Shown: piece after piece, positions 30,405-35,732 of the stretch
Position numbering within the stretch: position 1 is the stretch's first letter
Layout: each line of letters starts with the position of its first letter
NCBI GenBank assembly: GCA_029782025.1
Contig: JAKOVR010000183.1
Location: forward strand, 1-35,732
Direction of reading: 5' to 3'
Length of the DNA: 35,732 nucleotides
Source of the DNA: Actinomycetes bacterium
GTDB taxonomy: Bacteria; Actinomycetota; Acidimicrobiia; Acidimicrobiales; Acidimicrobilacustridaceae
Translations under genes and position numbers: made by a program
Notes under the pieces: generated by a model
Database searches by the model: none
Seen by the model: the letters and a program-made list of their open reading frames with translations, nothing else
What the model was told of the DNA's origin: nothing

Positions 30405-30756
30405 AGCCGGCGCCGGCCCGGCCGAAGCGCTGCTGGGCGGCCTGGCGGGTCACGCCCATCGCCGCGCCGATGCGCTCCCACGTCACACCCCGGCGCCGGA
30501 GCTCCTCGACCTGCTCACGGATGCTGGCTTCGAGGGCGGCCAGCCCCGTGGCCGCCGGCGCCAGCGACCGGAGGAGGGCGTCGTCGTCGAGGCCACCCCA
30601 TCCGGGGAAGGCGGGGATGGCCTTGCCCTTCAGGGCCCGGACGCAGAGCGCGGTGCAGGCGTCGCAGATGTAGACGCCGGGGCCGGCCACGAGGCCCTTC
30701 ACGTGGTCGCTGTCCTTCCGGCAGAAGGAGCAGACGAGGAGGGGTGACCGGGCCAT
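30403..30756 (-). CDS. ClpX-type zinc finger protein with C-terminal HTH
   Basis: 117 aa. Residues 9-38 form a C4 zinc finger of the ClpX type: C9, C12, C31, C34 in [15 protein letters not shown] and [10 protein letters not shown]. The C-terminal half ends with [23 protein letters not shown] followed by [10 protein letters not shown], a helix-turn-helix with the look of a sigma-4 or small regulator HTH. No AAA domain is present, so it is not ClpX itself. It is probably a small DNA-binding regulator with a dimerising zinc domain. The ATG is leaderless with TATGGT ending 6 nt upstream, and two palindromic operators cover its promoter, which suggests autoregulation. Confidence 0.82.
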   Translation of the reverse strand: MARSPLLVCSFCRKDSDHVKGLVAGPGVYICDACTALCVRALKGKAIPAFPGWGGLDDDALLRSLAPAATGLAALEASIREQVEELRRRGVTWERIGAAMGVTRQAAQQRFGRAGAG

Positions 30757-30758
30757 CT

Positions 30759-30775
30759 GTCAACCATACCTTGAC
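30759..30775. promoter_or_regulatory. Operator 1, GTCAA-N7-TTGAC
   Basis: A 17-bp inverted repeat with half-sites GTCAA (30759-30763) and TTGAC (30771-30775). It covers the -10 element and the transcription start of the zinc-finger/HTH gene. Confidence 0.6.
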
Positions 30776-30790
30776 GCACGGTGCTGTCAA
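30763..30790 (-). promoter_or_regulatory. Near-consensus promoter of the zinc-finger/HTH gene
   Basis: Minus-strand TTGACA (30790 down to 30785), 16-bp spacer, TATGGT (30768 down to 30763), then 6 nt to ATG 30756. This is the strongest housekeeping-type promoter in the window. Confidence 0.75.
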
Positions 30791-30802
30791 GGGTGAATTG
30801 AC
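30786..30802. promoter_or_regulatory. Operator 2, GTCAA-N7-TTGAC
   Basis: A second 17-bp inverted repeat with identical half-sites (30786-30790 and 30798-30802) and the same 7-bp gap, 10 bp from operator 1. It overlaps the -35 of the minus-strand promoter and lies just upstream of the plus-strand -10 at 30815. Confidence 0.6.
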
Positions 30803-30814
30803 GGGTCGGGCCGC

Positions 30815-30820
30815 TACCAT
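30815..30820 (+). promoter_or_regulatory. Putative -10 element (TACCAT) of the esterase-propeller gene
   Basis: TACCAT followed by a short leader with an AGGGGG ribosome binding site (30835-30840) before ATG 30847. No good -35 is seen; operator 2 occupies that zone, so the gene could be controlled by the same regulator. Confidence 0.4.
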
Positions 30821-30846
30821 CGGGCCGTCGATCCAGGGGGTCCCGG

Positions 30847-32844
30847 ATGTCAGTTCCAGCCATCGGCCGCCGCCTCGGCGCCGCCGTCGTCGCCCTCGTG
30901 GCGATGGCGGGCCTGTTCGCCGCCGCCCCGCCGGCCCGGGCCGTCATCGGCACCCGCTACGTCGACGAGGTGTTCGCCGGCTACGACGAGATCGACGGCC
31001 TGGCCTACGGCTCGGCCGTCGGGCAGAACGGGCCCGAGACCCTCCTCCTCGACCTCTTCCAACCCACCGGCGACGTCGTCGACCGCCGCCCGGTCGTGAT
31101 CTACATCCACGGCGGGTTCTTCGCCCCCGGCCTCGGCGACCGCACGAGCCCCGACGCCCGCGCCTTCGCCATGTCGATGGCCCGGCGGGGTTACGTCGTG
31201 GCGTCGATCGACTACCGCCTCTACGGCGGGGCCCTCATGGACCTGGGTCGGCTGGCCACGGGCATGCAGGCCGCGCTCGACGACGCCCAGGCTGCGGTGC
31301 GGTGGTTCCGGGCCAACGCCACCACCTACCGGGTGCACCCCGACGCCGTCGCCGTCGCCGGCTACTCGGCCGGCGCCATCACCGCCCTGAACGTGGGCTT
31401 CCACCCCACCAACGCGGGCGCCTCGGGGAACGCCGGCTACCGCCACGACGTGCAGGCCGTCATCTCCTACGCCGGCTTCGCCTCCCAGGCCACCGCGGGC
31501 GCCCCGCCCATCCAGATGTCGGGTGGCGACATGGACACGCTGGTGCCGTACAACGCGCAGGTCGCCACCTGCAACGCCGCGGTCGCCCTCGGCGACCTCT
31601 GCCAGTTCAACACCTACCCCGGGGCCGACCACATCTCGATGGGCACGATCTACATGCTCACCGATCTCATCCCCAAGGCCGCCGTCTTCCTGGATCAGCA
31701 CATCGTGCCCAACCTGGCGTCGCGCCCCTCGTCGGTGCTGGCCCCGCCGACGGCCGTCGCCCCGCCCCGCCCGGCCAACGGGTCGGCGTCGGAGAACGCC
31801 GACGGCCGCCTCGAGGTGTTCGGGGCCACCGCCGGTGGCGTGATGCAGAACGTCTTCCAGCACGTGATCGGCCAGGGCTGGTCCGGGTTCTACCCGTTCC
31901 CCAACGCCGGCGGCTCGCTCACCGCCTCGCCCATCGCCGCCTTCCACAACGCCGACGGCCGCTTGGAGACGGCGTTCCTCGGGGCCGACGGCCACGTGTA
32001 CCACACCGGGCAACGGCCGGGGCTCTTCGGGTGGCTCCCGTTCGAGGCCGTCGGGCAGCCCGGCGTGACGTTCGCCTCGCCGCCCTCCTTCGGCATCAAC
32101 GCCGACCACCGACTCGAGCTGTTCGCCATCTCGGTCGGGGGCGTGGTGATGCACTCCTGGCAGGACCGGCCCAACGGCAGCTGGTCCGACTGGTCCCCGA
32201 TCGCCGGCCCCGCCTTCACCACCGCCGCCGAAGGGGGCGTCGGGGTGCTGTCGGCCTACTCGCCCGGGCCGGCCCGCATGGTGATCGCCGCGGTGGGGGC
32301 CGACGGCCAGGTCCACGTCTCGCGCCAGAACGCCAACGGGCTCGGCTGGGTTCCCTTCACGGCGATGGGAGGGAGCGCGGTCGGCCGGCCCGAGGTACGC
32401 ACGCAGGTGGTGCCGGTGCCCCCGGCCGGCGGCGGCCCCTTCGAGGCCACCGTGCTGGTGTACGTGGGGTCCGACGGCTTCCTGCACCAGGCCATCACCG
32501 ACCGCACGGGCACGCCGACCCACGCCACCATCGACGCCACCCGCACGGTGGCCCACAACCCGTCGGTGACCACCAACGCCGACGGCCGCCTCGAGGTGTT
32601 CGTCGCCGGCGGTGACGGGCTGTTGTGGCACGCCTTCCAGGGCTCGCCCTACGCCTCGTCGTTCTCCACCCTGTACCCGCTCGGCGGATCCTGCACCCAT
32701 TCCCCGTCGGCGCTCCCCAACGACGACGGCCGCCTCGAGGTGTTCTGCGTCGCCAGCGGCGGCGCCCTCCTGCACGACTTCCAGCGCTGGCCCAACGGGC
32801 CCTGGTTCGGGTCCACGTCGCTCGGCGGCGCCCTGGTCGCCTGA
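30847..32844 (+). CDS. Secreted esterase fused to a PLL-like beta-propeller
   Basis: 665 aa. A signal peptide covers about residues 1-33 (GRRLGAAVVALVAMAGLFAAAPPARA). The esterase domain has VVIYIHGGFFAPG (HGG oxyanion), the nucleophile S174 in VAGYSAGAITAL, an acid candidate in GGDMDTLVPY and the His in YPGADHISMG. From about residue 310 there are about seven blades with the repeated motif NADGRLEVF or variants, followed by short strands and WQ/FQ, typical of PLL-type fucose/sugar-binding propellers. The protein is probably extracellular and may bind glycans while hydrolysing an ester. Three blades share an identical 21-bp stretch. A hairpin follows the stop. Confidence 0.88.
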   Translation: MSVPAIGRRLGAAVVALVAMAGLFAAAPPARAVIGTRYVDEVFAGYDEIDGLAYGSAVGQNGPETLLLDLFQPTGDVVDRRPVVIYIHGGFFAPGLGDRTSPDARAFAMSMARRGYVVASIDYRLYGGALMDLGRLATGMQAALDDAQAAVRWFRANATTYRVHPDAVAVAGYSAGAITALNVGFHPTNAGASGNAGYRHDVQAVISYAGFASQATAGAPPIQMSGGDMDTLVPYNAQVATCNAAVALGDLCQFNTYPGADHISMGTIYMLTDLIPKAAVFLDQHIVPNLASRPSSVLAPPTAVAPPRPANGSASENADGRLEVFGATAGGVMQNVFQHVIGQGWSGFYPFPNAGGSLTASPIAAFHNADGRLETAFLGADGHVYHTGQRPGLFGWLPFEAVGQPGVTFASPPSFGINADHRLELFAISVGGVVMHSWQDRPNGSWSDWSPIAGPAFTTAAEGGVGVLSAYSPGPARMVIAAVGADGQVHVSRQNANGLGWVPFTAMGGSAVGRPEVRTQVVPVPPAGGGPFEATVLVYVGSDGFLHQAITDRTGTPTHATIDATRTVAHNPSVTTNADGRLEVFVAGGDGLLWHAFQGSPYASSFSTLYPLGGSCTHSPSALPNDDGRLEVFCVASGGALLHDFQRWPNGPWFGSTSLGGALVA

Positions 32845-32855
32845 CCCCCGGCCGT

Positions 32856-32873
32856 GGGCCGGTGCGCCGGCCC
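32856..32873 (+). terminator. Hairpin after the esterase-propeller gene
   Basis: GGGCCGG-TGCG-CCGGCCC, a perfect 7-bp stem with a 4-nt loop, 11 nt after the stop. No U-tract. Confidence 0.55.
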
Positions 32874-32904
32874 GATGGCTGGCGCGAGCATCGGCCCGAC
32901 CGTT

Positions 32905-32931
32905 TGTCACACATCGGCCGCCCCCGTCGTC
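32905..32931 (+). promoter_or_regulatory. ECF41-type promoter (TGTCACA-N16-CGTC)
   Basis: TGTCACA (32905-32911) and CGTC (32928-32931) with 16 bp between match the known ECF41 sigma factor promoter. It lies just before the FAD oxidoreductase, whose downstream partner encodes an ECF41 sigma factor. Ribosome binding site GGAGGTGAT (32940-32948) follows. Confidence 0.8.
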
Positions 32932-32952
32932 AACTCGGCGGAGGTGATCGAC

Positions 32953-34224
32953 ATGGAAGATCGCAACGACATCATCGTGATCGGCGGGGGCCTGGCCGGC
33001 CTGGTGACGGCCGCGCTGGCCGCCCGGGCCGGGTCCCGCGTCACCCTGCTCGAGGGGCACGCCCTCGGCGGGCGGGCCCGCACGACCGGCCACGAGGGGT
33101 TCGGGTTCAACCTGGGTCCCCACGCCCTGTACGAGGGGGCCGAGCTCATGACCACCCTGGCCGAGCTGGCCGTCCCGTTCCACGGGTCCGCCCCCAGCAC
33201 TCGGATCGTCCTCGAGATCGGCGGCCGGGTCGAGCGGTTGCCGGTGGACGCCCGGTCCCTGCTCCGCACCGGCGCCGTCACGGGCCGGGCCCGGGTGGCC
33301 ACCGCCTCGCTGCTGGCCGGGCTGCGGAGCGGGCGGGGTCCGCTGCCCACGGGCCTGACCCTCGACGAGTGGCTGGCCGAGCGCCGGCTGCCGGAGGAGG
33401 CAGCGGCCCTGGTGCGGATGCTCTGCCGGGTCGGCACCTACAGCAACGCCCCCGATCTCATCGACGCCGGGGCCGCCGTGCTCCAGCTGCGGCGGGCGGT
33501 GCGGGGCGTGCGCTACCTCGATGGCGGGTGGCAGTCGCTCGTGGTCGGTCTGGCCGACCGGGCCGCCGCGCTGGGCGCGGTGATCCTCGACCACCAGCCG
33601 GTGGTGGGGCTCGAGCGCACCGGGCGGCGGTGGACCGTCGCCACGCCGGCCGGCGAGCACCGCGCCGCCAGCATCGTCCTGGCGGCGGGCGGGCCCGAGG
33701 TGGCGGCCCGGCTCCTCGGGGTCGAGCCCGCCGCGCTCGGTGCGGCCGGCCCGCCGGTGCGGGCGGCGTGCCTCGACCTCGGCCTGGCGGCCCCGACCCG
33801 CGACGACCTGCGCTTCGGGGTGGACGAGCCGCTCTACTACTCCACCCACATGCCGCCGGCCCGGCTCGCTCCGGAGGGATCGGTCGTGGTGCACGTCGCC
33901 CGGTACCTGCGGCCCGAGGAGCGCCCGACCGCCGCCACCCGCGACGACCTCTGGGCCTTCGCCCGGCGGGCCGGTGTGGGCGAGGGTGGGGCCGAGGTGC
34001 GGGCCCACCGGTACCTGCACGACATGGTCGTGGCCCACGGCCTCCCGCTCGCCGCCACCGGCGGGCTGGCCGGCCGGCCCCCGGTGGCCGTCGCCGAGGC
34101 GCCGGGCGCCTTCCTGGCCGGCGACTGGGTGGGCGGCACGGCGCTGCTGGCCGACGCCGCCGCCGCCAGCGGCCGTCTCGCCGCCGACCTCGCGGCGCGC
34201 CACGCCGCGGCGGTGCCAGCATGA
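32953..34224 (+). CDS. FAD-dependent oxidoreductase (phytoene-desaturase-like)
   Basis: 423 aa. The N-terminal Rossmann motif is IIVIGGGLAGLVTAALAARAG (G11, G13, G16), followed by VTLLEGHALGGRARTTG, which fits the GG-doublet of the amine oxidase/phytoene desaturase superfamily. A C-terminal FAD contact is seen as APGAFLAGDWVGGTALLADAAAASG. The middle is the substrate domain and is not assignable. The start has a near-perfect GGAGGTGAT site. Its stop overlaps the sigma factor start by 4 nt (ATGA), so both are in one operon under an ECF41-type promoter. Substrate unknown; it may act on a lipid or isoprenoid. Confidence 0.88.
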   Translation: MEDRNDIIVIGGGLAGLVTAALAARAGSRVTLLEGHALGGRARTTGHEGFGFNLGPHALYEGAELMTTLAELAVPFHGSAPSTRIVLEIGGRVERLPVDARSLLRTGAVTGRARVATASLLAGLRSGRGPLPTGLTLDEWLAERRLPEEAAALVRMLCRVGTYSNAPDLIDAGAAVLQLRRAVRGVRYLDGGWQSLVVGLADRAAALGAVILDHQPVVGLERTGRRWTVATPAGEHRAASIVLAAGGPEVAARLLGVEPAALGAAGPPVRAACLDLGLAAPTRDDLRFGVDEPLYYSTHMPPARLAPEGSVVVHVARYLRPEERPTAATRDDLWAFARRAGVGEGGAEVRAHRYLHDMVVAHGLPLAATGGLAGRPPVAVAEAPGAFLAGDWVGGTALLADAAAASGRLAADLAARHAAAVPA

Positions 34225-35132
34225 GGGGCACTGTGGTGCCTGCTCGCCGTCCCGCCGAGGTGTTCGAAGCCGAGCGGCCGCGCCTGCTCGGCCTGGCCTA
34301 CCGGCTCCTCGGCTCGATGGTCGACGCCGAGGACGTGGTCCAGGAGGCGTGGTTCCGCTTCGACCGGACCGACCTCGCCACCATCGATCGGCCCGAGGCG
34401 TGGCTCACCACCGTGGTGAGCCGGCTCGGGCTCGATCGGCTGCGGGCCCGCCAGCGCGACCGGGCCGACTACGTCGGGCCGTGGTTGCCCGAGCCGGTGC
34501 TGGACCGCCCGCCCGACCCGGCCGAGCAGGCCGCGCTGGCCGACTCGCTCACCACCGCCTTCCTCCTGCTCCTCGAGCGCCTCTCACCGGCGGAGCGGCT
34601 GGCCCTGCTGCTGGCCGACGTGTTCGGCGAGCCGTTCAGCCAGGTGGCGGCGGTGCTCGACAAGAGCGAAGCCGCCACCCGGCAGCTGGCCAGCCGGGCC
34701 CGACGGAAGCTGCGGGAGGCGTCGTCCGACACGCCGTCCGTTCCCACCCCGCCGCCGGCCGAGCAACACGCGGTGGCCGTGCGCCTGGTCGAGGCGCTGG
34801 CCCGGGGCGACATGGCCGGTGCCGCCTCCCTGCTCGCCCCCGATGTGGTGCTGCTCAGCGACGGCGGTGCGCTCGTCCACGCCGCCCGCCGGCCTGTCGT
34901 GGGCCCCGAGCGCGTCGCCCGGTTGATGGTCAACCTGGCCAAGCGGATGCAGGAGGCCGACACCGTCGAGCTGGCCGTGCTCAACCACCGTCCCGCCCTC
35001 GTGGTGCGCCACCGGGGCCGGCCCCGGGTGGTGATGATCGCCGACGTCGTCGATGGTGCGGTCCTTCACGTGCACATCGTGAACAACCCCGCCAAGCTCG
35101 GCTTCGTCGACGCCCCCGTCGACCTGCGCTGA
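34221..35132 (+). CDS. ECF41-family sigma factor (SigJ-like) with fused SnoaL-like domain
   Basis: 303 aa. Sigma region 2 is AYRLLGSMVDAEDVVQEAWFRF (about 26-47). Region 4 is LLERLSPAERLALLLADVFGEPFSQVAAVL, then EAATRQLASRARRKLRE, the HTH. The C-terminal ~100 residues resemble SnoaL-like domains and carry the ECF41 signature as SDGGALVHAARRPVVGPERVARL. In this group the C-terminal domain regulates the sigma factor itself. No classical anti-sigma gene is adjacent, as expected. The gene overlaps the FAD oxidoreductase by 4 nt; a matching ECF41 promoter precedes the pair, so the factor probably controls its own operon. Confidence 0.93.
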   Translation: MRGTVVPARRPAEVFEAERPRLLGLAYRLLGSMVDAEDVVQEAWFRFDRTDLATIDRPEAWLTTVVSRLGLDRLRARQRDRADYVGPWLPEPVLDRPPDPAEQAALADSLTTAFLLLLERLSPAERLALLLADVFGEPFSQVAAVLDKSEAATRQLASRARRKLREASSDTPSVPTPPPAEQHAVAVRLVEALARGDMAGAASLLAPDVVLLSDGGALVHAARRPVVGPERVARLMVNLAKRMQEADTVELAVLNHRPALVVRHRGRPRVVMIADVVDGAVLHVHIVNNPAKLGFVDAPVDLR

Positions 35133-35144
35133 CCACGCTCGCCC

Positions 35145-35150
35145 TACGCT
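35145..35150 (+). promoter_or_regulatory. Leaderless -10 element (TACGCT)
   Basis: TACGCT lies exactly 6 nt before ATG 35157, with no ribosome binding site in between. It starts 13 nt after the stop of the sigma factor gene. Confidence 0.6.
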
Positions 35151-35156
35151 GACCCG

Positions 35157-35732
35157 ATGGCTGGCGGGGGAGGACCGAGCGGGTGGCGTCGCCGACGGGT
35201 AGCGACGGTGGCGGCGAGCGGCGCCGTGCTGGTGGCCTCGGCGTGTGCCGCCGGCCCGTCGGGATCGATGGGATCGTCGAGCACGGGCGCCCCGGCCGGA
35301 TCGATGGGTGCCACCGCCCCGCCGGCGTCGGCCACCGGGCCGGGGACCGCCGTGCCCGCGACCGCAGCACCGGGGACCGCCGTGCCCGCGACCGCGGTGG
35401 CCGCCCGGCCGTCGCCCGGCTGCGCGCCGCGGGCGGCCCGGCCGCGTCCGACGGTCGGCTCGGGTACGCACGAATCGCTGACGACGACGGGCACCGTGCG
35501 CACCTACGAGCGGTGGGTCCCAACCGGGTATGACGGCCGCTCGCCCCTGCCGCTCGTGCTCGACTTCCACGGCTACAGCGAAGGCGCCGTCATCCACACC
35601 GCCATGAGCGGGCTCGGACCGTTCGGCGACACCCACGGGTTCGTCACGCTCACGCCGCAGGGCACCGGCTCGCGGCCGTTCTGGAACGCCGTGCCGGTGG
35701 CGGGCGGGCCGGACGACCTCCGCTTCGTCGAG
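35157..35732 (+). CDS. Secreted PHB-depolymerase/LpqC-like esterase, N-terminal part (3' end outside window)
   Basis: 192 codons are visible. An Arg-rich start (GWRRRRVATVAASGAVLVASAC) forms a signal peptide with a possible lipobox at ASAC (Cys about residue 30). A Ser/Gly/Pro/Ala/Thr-rich low-complexity region of about 60 residues follows. The esterase domain begins at TGTVRTYERWVPTGYDG and has LPLVLDFHGYSEGAVIH, the oxyanion segment of the PHB depolymerase (Esterase_PHB) family, then GFVTLTPQGTG. The nucleophile serine would lie beyond the window. Product is predicted to be a surface lipoprotein or secreted esterase. Confidence 0.85.
   Translation, partial: MAGGGGPSGWRRRRVATVAASGAVLVASACAAGPSGSMGSSSTGAPAGSMGATAPPASATGPGTAVPATAAPGTAVPATAVAARPSPGCAPRAARPRPTVGSGTHESLTTTGTVRTYERWVPTGYDGRSPLPLVLDFHGYSEGAVIHTAMSGLGPFGDTHGFVTLTPQGTGSRPFWNAVPVAGGPDDLRFVE
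35340..35395 (+). repeat. 30-bp direct repeat in the low-complexity linker
   Basis: Two 26-bp identical stretches with a 30-bp period (35340-35365 and 35370-35395) encode GTAVPATAAP then GTAVPATAVA. It is a flexible linker between lipobox and esterase domain and may vary in copy number between strains. Confidence 0.85.

Noticed and set aside
30850..34203. A minus-strand open frame of over 1100 codons opposite the esterase-propeller and FAD genes
   Set aside because: Composition is low-complexity Gly/Arg/Val and it mirrors well-supported plus-strand genes with recognisable domains.

Overview
This is a gene-dense, very GC-rich chromosomal segment. The gene content (F420-type luciferase-like oxidoreductase, acyl-CoA dehydrogenase, MaoC hydratase, P450, ECF41 sigma factor, Tat substrate) and the many leaderless starts suggest Actinomycetota, possibly Acidimicrobiia. 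The class is my inference; no rRNA or marker gene is present. I saw no tRNA, rRNA, CRISPR array or replication origin, and no gene-free stretch longer than about 110 bases. Frames that are merely open opposite real genes are left out.

Layout. 1-231: C-terminal end of an IS110-type transposase. 246-1472: acyl-CoA dehydrogenase. 2013-1531 and 3974-2019 (minus): YceI-like protein and Kup potassium transporter. 4042-7116: large AAA/STAND-type ATPase. 11218-7129 (minus): three-gene operon of alpha/beta hydrolase, double-hotdog protein and molybdopterin oxidoreductase. 11264-18071: PQ-loop membrane protein, LLM oxidoreductase and methyltransferase sharing a symmetric divergent promoter, degenerate JAB-like protein, MFS transporter, the first bitopic ectodomain protein, and an M32 carboxypeptidase.

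18132-25307 is the most unusual part. It holds a JmjC-type hydroxylase, a small Tat-exported protein with its own promoter, strong ribosome binding site and trailing hairpin, an HprK-like kinase fused to a PqqD domain, a sulfotransferase, and two tandem bitopic ectodomain proteins that are paralogous to the one at 15133-16557. I read this as a candidate undescribed system that modifies and displays a secreted protein. The grouping is visible; the function is inference.

25364-30315 holds MaoC hydratase, esterase, SUFU-domain protein, beta-lactamase-fold esterase and P450. 30403-35732 holds a ClpX-type zinc finger/HTH protein facing two matched palindromic operators, a secreted esterase with a PLL-like beta-propeller, an FAD oxidoreductase plus ECF41 sigma factor behind a textbook ECF41 promoter, and the start of a secreted PHB-depolymerase-like esterase.

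A recurring signal is a -10 hexamer (TAnnnT or close) ending 6-8 nt before the start codon with no Shine-Dalgarno, which implies widespread leaderless transcription.
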